Made by a program: the position numbers and the translations under genes | Notes under the pieces: generated by a model | The model's input: only the letters and a program-made list of their open reading frames with translations | What the model was told of the DNA's origin: nothing | Database searches by the model: none | In this document: piece after piece, positions 17,169-24,206 of the stretch | How the letters are laid out: every line of letters starts with the position of its first letter | How positions within the stretch are numbered: the stretch's first letter is position 1 | Assembly: GCF_006149005.1 (NCBI RefSeq) | Contig: NZ_VBSL01000001.1 | Span: 372,001-436,000, forward strand | Length of the DNA: 64,000 nt | From: Larkinella sp. C7 | GTDB taxonomy: Bacteria > Bacteroidota > Bacteroidia > Cytophagales > Spirosomataceae | Direction: 5' to 3'

Positions 17169-18587
17169 CTAATTCTGCTCGTGATACACCCCAAATTCTG
17201 CAATGGCGGGTGGGCTGGTAAACGCATCCAGCAGAATGCGTACCCGGCTGCCTTTCACGGTATTGAACCGGTTGATCTTAGCGCGGCTGGTGTTGCTGCT
17301 GGTCAAAATGGGCTTCCAGTTTCCTTTCGTAAAATACTCCAGTCGATACTGGGTAATGGCGGGCTGTTTTTCCAGAACCGTAATCAGATTAAACGCTTTT
17401 TCCTGATCGAAAACCACTTCATACCAAGGCTTTTTCACCGACGGATTGGACATCCAGGCGGTTTTGAAGTTGTCGTCGTTGCCGAAATCCATGATCCACA
17501 TATCGTTGCTCCAACTGGCGTTGCTCGGCTGGTGCTTGGCCAGGTTGGTCGAGATGATCGGCGCATCGAAAACCGGCAGAATAGCCCAGATATCGTTGTT
17601 CGGCCAGATTTCGCCGATTTTTGTCAGAGCCGCCAGCGCGTTGTCATCGATCAACCCCTCGCGGTTCGGAGCCACATTCAGGATAAAATTGCAGTAGGCT
17701 TTGTTGAACGGAATCAGGTTGTCGTTCACCAAAACCGCCGGATCTTTCACCGGCTCGTTGGGAAAGGCGGTTTTCCAGAACCACGCCTTGTTGATGGGCA
17801 GGCATGACAACGCAGGCAATCGGTTGGTTTCTTTCGAAATGTGCTGCCCCGCGCCCTGTTCATACGATTTGATGTCGGTATAAAACAAGGCTTCGGCGGG
17901 ATATTTGGCCGCGTTTAAATCCATGACCAGACAGTTCGGCTGGATAGACTTGATGTGCCGGTATACTTCCTCAAACGGTATGTCATCGTACGAAATCCGC
18001 GACCAGGGCGCATCCCAGCCGTCGATGATGAGCGCCGAGATTTCGCCGTAGTTGGTTAGCAATTCCGTCAATTGTGCTTTCACCATAGCGACGTGTTTCT
18101 TCGTAATAAAACCGGGGCGCAGCTTGTGGTGCGTATCCAGAATTGAATAATACAGCATGACTTTCAGCCCGTTGGCACGAAACGCGTCGGCGTATTCCTT
18201 CACCACATCCCGTTTCAGCGGACTGTTCATCACGTTGTAATCGGTCGTTTTGGTGTCCCAGATGCAGAAACCGCTGTGGTGTTTGGTGGTCAGTGCGCCA
18301 TACGACATTTTCGCCGATTTAGCGGCTTTGGCCCACTGATTACAATCCAGCCTGGTTGGATTAAAAAGCGAAGGCGACGCTTCCGGATCGGCCCAGTCGT
18401 CCTCCATGAACGTCGGGATGTTGAAGTGAATGAACATGCCAAACCGAAGATCGACAAAATCCTGCTGGCGTTGGGTCAGGGCAACGGGCTGCGACGACTT
18501 CGTTTGGGCTTTCGAACCCCATGGCAGCAGCGAAACGACCAAAACCATTCCGATAAAGCTTCCTTTTATAACTTTTTTAAAAGACAT
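17169..18587 (-). CDS. Secreted alpha-L-fucosidase-like glycoside hydrolase (GH29)
   Basis: The 472-residue enzyme has an N-terminal export signal (MSFKKVIKGSFIGMVLVVSL, cleavage after SKAQ). The GH29 barrel shows LRFGMFIHFNIPTF, YGALTTKHHSGFCIWDT and the nucleophile region YGEISALIIDGWD, placing the catalytic Asp at about residue 189. A C-terminal carbohydrate-binding-like beta domain begins near residue 345 (HQPSNASWSNDMWIMDFG), consistent with an F5/8-type module. Family members release alpha-L-fucose from glycans. The usual WFDG is IIDG here, so specificity may be atypical. It is divergent from the amidohydrolase with a short shared promoter region. Confidence 0.9.
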   Translation of the reverse strand: MSFKKVIKGSFIGMVLVVSLLPWGSKAQTKSSQPVALTQRQQDFVDLRFGMFIHFNIPTFMEDDWADPEASPSLFNPTRLDCNQWAKAAKSAKMSYGALTTKHHSGFCIWDTKTTDYNVMNSPLKRDVVKEYADAFRANGLKVMLYYSILDTHHKLRPGFITKKHVAMVKAQLTELLTNYGEISALIIDGWDAPWSRISYDDIPFEEVYRHIKSIQPNCLVMDLNAAKYPAEALFYTDIKSYEQGAGQHISKETNRLPALSCLPINKAWFWKTAFPNEPVKDPAVLVNDNLIPFNKAYCNFILNVAPNREGLIDDNALAALTKIGEIWPNNDIWAILPVFDAPIISTNLAKHQPSNASWSNDMWIMDFGNDDNFKTAWMSNPSVKKPWYEVVFDQEKAFNLITVLEKQPAITQYRLEYFTKGNWKPILTSSNTSRAKINRFNTVKGSRVRILLDAFTSPPAIAEFGVYHEQN

Positions 18588-18655
18588 TGCGTATAAAAAA
18601 GGTGATTCCCGACAAATATACGTCAGTGTTCCCTATCCAGCTATTCCAAACCGGT

Positions 18656-20023
18656 ATGATCATGCGCCCCCTCCTATCGTTTCTCTTCGTTCTCCTGACG
18701 CAGTCGGTCTTTGCGCAGGATCTGGTCAGCAATCGTCAGAAAGAAATCGTCTTCAAATCAGTCAACGTAATCCCGATGGATCAGGAGCGGGTTCTGGAGA
18801 ACCAGACCGTTGTCGTGAAAAATGGCCGAATCACCGCCATGGGCGCGGAAGGTAAAGTAAAGTATAGCAAAGATGCCCAGGTGGTGGATGCCAAAGGGAA
18901 GTACCTGACACCCGGCTGGGCCGAAATTCACGCCCATGTGCCGCCGATCGATGACATCGAGCCGATGAAGGAGGTGCTGATGCTGTATCTGGCCAACGGC
19001 ATTACGACCATTCGCGGGATGCTGGGTCACCCCCGACACCTCGAACTCCGCAGCAAAATCAACAGCGGTGACATTCTGGGACCGCATTTTTACGCGTCCG
19101 GTCCATCGTTCAGTGGGCAAACCGTGAAATCGGCGGAACAGGGAGCCAAAATGGTGCGTGACCAGAAAGCCGCCGGGTATGATTTCCTGAAATTACACCC
19201 CGGTTTAACCAAAGAGACTTTTCCGGCCATTGCCAAAACCGCCAAGGAAGTTGGCATTCCGTTTGTCGGCCACGTTTCGTTCAACGTTGGCGCCTGGATG
19301 GCCATCGATGCCGGGTATTCTTCCATCGACCATCTGGACAGTTTCATGGAAGCCATTACGCCCGGTTCCGACACGCTGGTCGAGCAGGAAACCGGTTTAT
19401 TCGGCTCCTGGATTGGCTACCGCGCTGATCCGGCGATGATTCCGAAACTGGTAAAAGGCTTGCACGACCAGAACATCCGCGTGGTTCCGACCGAAGCCCT
19501 CGCCGAACGGTGGCTCTCGCCCCTCCCGGTAGAAGAATTTACGAAAGATCCGGAAATGAAGTATATGAAACCGGAGGAAATTCAGAACTGGACAAGGACC
19601 AAAAACAACTATAACAACAACCCGAAATTTACGAAAGAACGCGCGGAAAAGTACATCCAGATGCGCCGTAAAATCCTCTACGAATGCCAGAAAAACGGCG
19701 TCGATATTCTTCTGGGTTCTGATGCACCCCAGGTTTTCAACGTACCCGGTTTTTCGATTCACCACGAAATGAAGTTCCTCGTCGGCGCCGGGTTGACGCC
19801 CTACGAAACCCTGCGCACCGGAACCGTCAATGTGGCTTCGTACTTCAAAAAACCGGATTCGGGCGTCATCAAAACCGGTAATGTGTCGGATCTGGTCTTG
19901 CTCAGCGGCAACCCGCTGAAAGACATCAGCCAGACCAGAAACATCGAAGGCGTGATGATCGGGACCAACTGGCTGTCGAAAGCGTATATTCAGAAAGAAT
20001 TGAAGAAGCTGGAGAAGAATTGA
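18656..20023 (+). CDS. Secreted metal-dependent amidohydrolase
   Basis: The 455-residue product (or 453 from ATG 18662) begins with a signal peptide (MRPLLSFLFVLLTQSVFAQ). The amidohydrolase fold contains the two-strand start FKSVNVIPMDQERVLENQTV, the metal motif HAHVPP, then FLKLHPG with a possible carboxylated Lys, GHVSFNVGAW and IDHLDS with further His ligands, and ILLGSDAPQ with the catalytic Asp. It resembles imidazolonepropionase- or prolidase-type exported amidohydrolases. The frame is open from 18587, but the earlier codons overlap the divergent promoter. Substrate unknown; a peptide or cyclic amide is likely. Confidence 0.88.
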   Translation: MIMRPLLSFLFVLLTQSVFAQDLVSNRQKEIVFKSVNVIPMDQERVLENQTVVVKNGRITAMGAEGKVKYSKDAQVVDAKGKYLTPGWAEIHAHVPPIDDIEPMKEVLMLYLANGITTIRGMLGHPRHLELRSKINSGDILGPHFYASGPSFSGQTVKSAEQGAKMVRDQKAAGYDFLKLHPGLTKETFPAIAKTAKEVGIPFVGHVSFNVGAWMAIDAGYSSIDHLDSFMEAITPGSDTLVEQETGLFGSWIGYRADPAMIPKLVKGLHDQNIRVVPTEALAERWLSPLPVEEFTKDPEMKYMKPEEIQNWTRTKNNYNNNPKFTKERAEKYIQMRRKILYECQKNGVDILLGSDAPQVFNVPGFSIHHEMKFLVGAGLTPYETLRTGTVNVASYFKKPDSGVIKTGNVSDLVLLSGNPLKDISQTRNIEGVMIGTNWLSKAYIQKELKKLEKN

Positions 20024-20039
20024 GTCAAAAGCCACTTTT

Positions 20040-20951
20040 TCAATACGCCACATACGTCCGCTCCACCCAACCATCGTCGAACAGGTCGATGAGGGCGTAA
20101 CCGGCGCGGGTTTGGTGATAGGTCGGTTTGTCCCACCAGTCGCCGGAAAGTGCGCCGTTGCAGAGATACGTCACGCCGTTGTAATCGACCCGGTCGAGCA
20201 GGTGCGTGTGGCCGCTCAGACAGACTTTTACGTTGGAACGTTTGTGAAACAACTGGATCAAATCCGCAGCGTCGGTGTGCAGCAAACCGCCTGAAATTTC
20301 CCGACGGCCATTTTTCTGCACCCGTTGGTTGGAAAGCACCGACGCCGACAGAATGGGAATGTGCGACAGAATGAGCACCGGTTTTTTCGCATCGGTTTTC
20401 CGCAGATCTTTTTCCAGCCAATCGCGCTGCTGGTCGTCAAGCCGGGCCATATACCAGCCACCTTCGGGCCGGGGTTGTGTGCTGTCCAGTACCACAAAAT
20501 GCCAGCCGCTGTGGTCGAAACTGTAATACCGGTTGGAAAGCCCCAACTGCTCCACGGCCCACGCTTTGCCGTAAAGCGGATCTTTTTTGGAACCGTTATA
20601 GCCCCAGACATCGTGATTGCCAATGCAGGCATGAATGGGCAGTGAATTTTCCGCTTTGATAATCCGGTTCCAGACGTTCCATTGTTTCCGCACCGTGTTT
20701 TTATCCCGCGACAGGGCGTCCATGATCGTGTCGCCCCCGTTCAGAATAAACGCCGGGCGGTCTTTCATCGACTGCAGGCGGTGCAAACATTTCGCCAGCG
20801 CAACTTCGGCATTGGCACGGGGCATCATGTGCATGTCGGTCAGATGCGCCACCCGCAGCACGCGTTTTCGCCGGTAGGTTTCGGGGAGTTCAGGTGTGCT
20901 CAGGCTGGTGGTCAACAGCCCGAGAGAGGCAAGTGCTTCGCGACGATTCAT
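20040..20951 (-). CDS. Exported calcineurin-like metallophosphoesterase
   Basis: The 303-residue protein has all five metallophosphoesterase motifs in order: HLTDMHMMP, LNGGDTIMD, CIGNHDVWG, LILSHIPI and CLSGHTHLLD, giving the dinuclear metal site. The N-terminus MNRREALASLGLLTTSL carries a twin-arginine-like RR followed by a hydrophobic stretch, indicating export by Tat or a lipoprotein route. Family members hydrolyse phosphomonoesters, phosphodiesters or nucleotides. It converges on the amidohydrolase with a 16-bp gap and is divergent from the exonuclease gene. Confidence 0.92.
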   Translation of the reverse strand: MNRREALASLGLLTTSLSTPELPETYRRKRVLRVAHLTDMHMMPRANAEVALAKCLHRLQSMKDRPAFILNGGDTIMDALSRDKNTVRKQWNVWNRIIKAENSLPIHACIGNHDVWGYNGSKKDPLYGKAWAVEQLGLSNRYYSFDHSGWHFVVLDSTQPRPEGGWYMARLDDQQRDWLEKDLRKTDAKKPVLILSHIPILSASVLSNQRVQKNGRREISGGLLHTDAADLIQLFHKRSNVKVCLSGHTHLLDRVDYNGVTYLCNGALSGDWWDKPTYHQTRAGYALIDLFDDGWVERTYVAY

Positions 20952-21069
20952 GGCAGGTTGTTTAGCGTTCCGGAGTCCCTTTCGTGACGTCCTGCTTCTG
21001 CAACCTTATTTTCGGGCATCCTTCCCCAAAATCTTACTGAAAAAAGAAAATAGTGTAACTTGCGAAACG

Positions 21070-21600
21070 ATGTTTTCAATTGTTGACGTAGAAACGACGG
21101 GGGGAATCGGTGGACAAACCCGTCTGACAGAGGTGGCCATTTTTCGGTATGATGGTGTTGAGGTAGTCGATAGCTTTCATTCGCTTTTGAACCCTCACTG
21201 CCCCATTCCGCCCTTTATTGCCCGTATGACCGGCATTTCGGACGAAATGGTGCAGGAAGCGCCCGACTTTGCCGACGTTGCTCACCACATTGCGCGGGTA
21301 ACGGAAGGAGCGGTTTTTGTGGCCCACAATGCGCCATTCGACTACGGTTTTCTGAAAAAAGAATTTGCCTGGATCGGCCTGCCCTTTGAGCGTCACCGGC
21401 TCTGCACCGTGCAACTCAGCCGCCGGATTTTTCCGGGATTGCCTTCGTATAGCCTCGGTAAATTGTGTCGTTCGCTCGAAATTCCGGTCAAAAACCGCCA
21501 CCGCGCCGACGGCGACGCAGCCGCAACGGTAAAGCTTTTCGAGCTGCTGCTGATGAACGATATGCACGGACTGATCAAAACCTGGCGGGTTAGCGTTTAG
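21070..21600 (+). CDS. DEDDh 3'-5' exonuclease (DnaQ-like)
   Basis: The 176-residue product matches DNA polymerase III epsilon-type exonucleases. Motif I is FSIVDVETTGG at residue 2 (D-x-E), motif II VFVAHNAPFDYGFLKKEF near residue 80 and motif III HRADGDAAATVKLFELLL near residue 140, with the DEDDh His. It degrades single-stranded DNA or RNA ends in the 3'-5' direction. There is no UvrC/GIY-YIG extension, so it is a stand-alone domain. The frame is open from 20896 in the shadow of the divergent gene; ATG 21070 directly precedes motif I. Confidence 0.9.
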   Translation: MFSIVDVETTGGIGGQTRLTEVAIFRYDGVEVVDSFHSLLNPHCPIPPFIARMTGISDEMVQEAPDFADVAHHIARVTEGAVFVAHNAPFDYGFLKKEFAWIGLPFERHRLCTVQLSRRIFPGLPSYSLGKLCRSLEIPVKNRHRADGDAAATVKLFELLLMNDMHGLIKTWRVSV

Positions 21601-21617
21601 TCGCTCCGGTTTCCGGC

Positions 21618-22283
21618 TCATTCCACAATTTTATACACCTTTTTGGCGTCGGCACGGGATAGCGCGTTGAAGTGCCACCACTCGGTTTTGAGGGACGAGA
21701 AGCCCGCCATTCGCATCACTGAGCGCAACAGCCGCCGGTTTTCAACCTGTTTTTGGGTCAGTTTCCCCTGCTTCAGCATCTGGAGTTCTTTATCGGGATG
21801 TCCCAATTCGCCGAAGTAATCGAATTTTGTTCCCATATCGAGCGGTTTTCCGGCTTTGGTCGCCAGCGTCAGATCGACGGCACAACCGTAGTTATGAACC
21901 GAGCCGTTGCGTGGATTGGAAACGTATTTCCCGCGTTCGTTGGGGGGCAGGTGGCTCAGCGTATTCCACAAATCCCACTGCACTGAGCGGGGCCGGGTAG
22001 CGTCATACACCAGCAGACGAAAATCCGGGTGTTTTTGCTGGAGAAGTTTGCTCGCTTTCGCCAGTTTTTGAGCCACCATCGGTTGCAAATACGCCCGCGT
22101 CAGGTCGCCATAGACGTCTTTTCCCACAAAATTATCGGTAGTAGAATACTTCAATTCGACCAGAACCGTCCGGTCAACCGCTTGAATATCAACCAATCCC
22201 TGCCGAATCAGGGCCTGCTCCAGTTTCCCCTGAGCCAGAAGAATAGTGGGAAATACCAGAAGAAAGAAAAGGCTGTTTTTCAC
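21618..22283 (-). CDS. D-alanyl-D-alanine dipeptidase (VanX/DdpX family)
   Basis: The 221-residue zinc dipeptidase hydrolyses D-Ala-D-Ala in the periplasm, for peptidoglycan salvage or, in VanX, vancomycin resistance. Signatures are VELKYSTTDNFVGKDVYG, YDATRPRSVQWDLW, the zinc site SVHNYGCAVDLTL and the second ligand region TEWWHFN. The export signal VKNSLFFLLVFPTILLAQ begins with GTG at 22283. The frame extends to ATG 22340, but that codon lies inside a hairpin repeat, so GTG is preferred. No vanHA-type genes are nearby, so resistance is not implied. Confidence 0.88.
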   Translation of the reverse strand: MKNSLFFLLVFPTILLAQGKLEQALIRQGLVDIQAVDRTVLVELKYSTTDNFVGKDVYGDLTRAYLQPMVAQKLAKASKLLQQKHPDFRLLVYDATRPRSVQWDLWNTLSHLPPNERGKYVSNPRNGSVHNYGCAVDLTLATKAGKPLDMGTKFDYFGELGHPDKELQMLKQGKLTQKQVENRRLLRSVMRMAGFSSLKTEWWHFNALSRADAKKVYKIVE

Positions 22284-22296
22284 TGACTTATTTTTT

Positions 22297-22376
22297 AACT
22301 CTGACGCTCTCTGATTAACGCTGTGTAATAACGGTTTCACAGAGTTAATCAGGGAACCTCAGAGGTGATCAGAGTT
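22297..22376. repeat. Nested inverted repeat between divergent genes
   Basis: Outer arms AACTCTGA (22297-22304) and TCAGAGTT (22369-22376) enclose inner arms CTGATTAACGCTGTG (22311-22325) and CACAGAGTTAATCAG (22338-22352, one mismatch). It shares the GAGTTAATCAGAG-like words of the hairpins between permease genes. It lies where the promoters for the dipeptidase and the SpmAB-like gene are expected. Confidence 0.65.
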
Positions 22377-22431
22377 GATTCGTTGCGAAATAACGAAAAA
22401 CCACCTATTTTGCCATGAACAACGTGTAAAC

Positions 22432-23667
22432 ATGGCCCTCAACTACATCTGGGTATCTTTTTTTCTGATTGCCTTTCTGATTGCGCTCTTTAAATTGATT
22501 TTTCTGGGCGATACCGAGATTTTCAAAGTCATTGTCGAGGGGCTGTTCGATTCCTCCAAAACGGCGGTGATGGACATTGCCCTGCCCCTGGCGGGCGTGA
22601 TGACCTTCTTTCTGGGTCTGCTCAACATTGGCGAAAAAGCCGGGGCCATCAATTTTCTGGCGCGCATCATCGGCCCTTTTTTCAACAAACTCTTCCCGGA
22701 AGTGCCGAAAAACCATCCCGCCAACGGGCAGATGATCATGAACTTTTCGGCCAATATGCTCGGGCTCGACAATGCCGCCACGCCCTTCGGTCTGAAAGCC
22801 ATGCAGAGTTTGCAGGAACTGAACCCGGAGAAGGAAACCGCTTCCAACGCCCAGATCATGTTTCTGGTGCTGCATACCTCCGGGCTGACCATCGTACCGC
22901 TCGGGATCATGGCGCAACGGGCCATTCTGGGGGCCAAAGACCCATCCGACATTTTCATTCCCTGCCTGATCGGGACGTATGTGGCCACGGTTTTCAGTAT
23001 GTTTCTGGTGGCCCTGAAACAACGGATCAACCTGTTCAACGGGCTGGTGATAGGCTGGCTGGGCGGTATTACGGCTTTTCTCGCGCTGGCGTTGTGGTAT
23101 TTGTCGTCGCTGCCAAAAGAGGAAATCGAGCAGATCTCGAAAGTGGTTGGCAACGTCATTCTGTTTGTGATCATCGTGGCATTTCTGCTCGGTGCGATGC
23201 GAAAGAAAGTCGATATTTTCGACACGTTTATCGAGGGCGCCAAAGGCGGTTTTGAAACTTCGATCCGGATTATTCCGTACCTGGTCGGGATGCTGGTTGC
23301 CATCAGTGCGCTGCGGAATTCCGGGGCAATGACCTACATCGTGGACGGGATGAAGTACGTCATTGGGTTGATGGGTGTCAACACGGATTTTACCGATGCG
23401 TTACCCGTCGCACTGATGCGACCCCTGAGCGGCAGTGCGTCGCGGGCGTTGATGATCGACGCCATGAAGGAGTTCGGCCCGGATTCGTTCGTAGGGCGGC
23501 TGTCCTGCATTTTTCAGGGGGCTGCCGATACGACATTTTACATCGTCGCGTTGTATTTTGGGTCGGTCGGCATCAAAAAAACCCGGTACGCCATCGTCGC
23601 CGGCCTGATTGCCGATGCCGCCGGCGTCATCGCCGGCATTGCGCTGGGGTACTTCTTTTTTCACTGA
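22432..23667 (+). CDS. SpmA-SpmB-type fused nucleoside-recognition membrane protein
   Basis: The 411-residue membrane protein has two 'nucleoside recognition' (Gate) domains. The SpmA-like half has IALPLAGVMTFFLGLLNIGEKAG and MNFSANMLGLDNAATPFGLKAM with the N-M-L-G-L-x-N-A-A-T-P-x-G signature. The SpmB-like half starts near residue 260 (GGFETSIRIIPYLVGMLVAI) and ends with PLSGSASRALM and GAADTTFYIVALYFG. SpmA and SpmB are spore-maturation proteins in Firmicutes, and fused homologues occur in non-sporulating Bacteroidota, probably as transport or gate proteins. The frame opens at 22375, but MALNYIWV at 22432 is the natural start. About ten membrane spans. Confidence 0.9.
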   Translation: MALNYIWVSFFLIAFLIALFKLIFLGDTEIFKVIVEGLFDSSKTAVMDIALPLAGVMTFFLGLLNIGEKAGAINFLARIIGPFFNKLFPEVPKNHPANGQMIMNFSANMLGLDNAATPFGLKAMQSLQELNPEKETASNAQIMFLVLHTSGLTIVPLGIMAQRAILGAKDPSDIFIPCLIGTYVATVFSMFLVALKQRINLFNGLVIGWLGGITAFLALALWYLSSLPKEEIEQISKVVGNVILFVIIVAFLLGAMRKKVDIFDTFIEGAKGGFETSIRIIPYLVGMLVAISALRNSGAMTYIVDGMKYVIGLMGVNTDFTDALPVALMRPLSGSASRALMIDAMKEFGPDSFVGRLSCIFQGAADTTFYIVALYFGSVGIKKTRYAIVAGLIADAAGVIAGIALGYFFFH

Positions 23668-23800
23668 GCAACGTGGCAAAATGAATGCAACAGCGTTATA
23701 CCAATTAGTGTACATCCATTTATCCATAGCCAGTCTTTCACCCCGAAGGGATTGCCACTGGCTAACCCCGGATGCAATTTGGGGCTAGCAAAATAGAAGT

Positions 23801-23974
23801 ATGAATATCAACGAAATACGCGAACAGTTGCACCTGCTCATCGATGAAGTGGACGACATCTACGTCCTGAACGGCTTATACCGCAACCTATCGGCCGAAA
23901 AACGCCACCGCCAGGAATACGAACGGGAACAGGCGCAAAAGGCACAGGCGGCTCGCCAAAACCGCAGCAAATAA
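23801..23974 (+). CDS. Small charged 57-residue protein, possible antitoxin-like
   Basis: A short frame that encodes MNINEIREQLHLLIDEVDDI, then YVLNGLYRNLSAEKRHRQ and a highly charged, Gln- and Arg-rich tail (REQAQKAQAARQNRSK). It is predicted to be all-helical with a possible N-terminal dimerisation helix. The size and layout recall addiction-module antitoxins of Bacteroidota, but no toxin gene follows intact; only a 46-codon frame lies downstream. AATAGAAGT precedes the start. I do not recognise the family; coding status is supported only by composition and clean ends. Confidence 0.5.
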   Translation: MNINEIREQLHLLIDEVDDIYVLNGLYRNLSAEKRHRQEYEREQAQKAQAARQNRSK

Positions 23975-24010
23975 CCACCCGAGGATTCAACCGAATCTCT
24001 CCGTTTTCGA

Positions 24011-24151
24011 CATGGCGATGATCGTCTTCAGTCTCGTCATGGTTTGGGCATTTTCCGGACGTCGGCCATCGTGGTACAATCGGCGGGCAGCAAGCCTCGA
24101 AGAACCGGTCGTGCTGATTGCTGATTTGAAACCGGTATTTGAGCAAATTTA
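24011..24151 (+). CDS. Doubtful 46-codon frame after the small protein
   Basis: An open frame from ATG 24011 to TAG 24149-24151 encodes a hydrophobic start (MAMIVFSLVMVWAFSG) and a basic then acidic tail (RRPSWYNRRAASLEEP, then VVLIADLKPVFEQI). It could be a one-span membrane peptide or the degraded remnant of a longer partner gene of the small protein upstream. There is no homology that I recognise, and codon evidence is weak. Confidence 0.2.
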
Positions 24152-24165
24152 GCCCCTGATTTTGT

Positions 24166-24173
24166 TACTTTTG
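24166..24173 (+). promoter_or_regulatory. Candidate -7 element of the GH3-beta-lactamase gene
   Basis: TACTTTTG fits TAnnTTTG and lies 33 bp before ATG 24207. A TTTG at 24138-24141 could be the -33 box with slightly long spacing. It supports 24207 over the upstream in-frame start at 24162. Confidence 0.45.
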
Positions 24174-24206
24174 CTGAACCGTTGCATCAACAGGAATCCA
24201 TCGCTT

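Noticed and set aside
21618-22340. ATG 22340 as the start of the VanX-like gene
   Set aside because: It lies inside a nested inverted repeat and would put ~19 hydrophilic residues before an otherwise perfect signal peptide beginning at GTG 22283.
22443-23303. 286-codon minus-strand frame within the SpmAB-like gene
   Set aside because: Antisense shadow of a well-supported membrane protein; no recognisable domain.
24010-24160. Intact toxin gene after the small charged ORF
   Set aside because: No PIN, RelE or MazF motif can be read in any frame; only a 46-codon hydrophobic frame is open.
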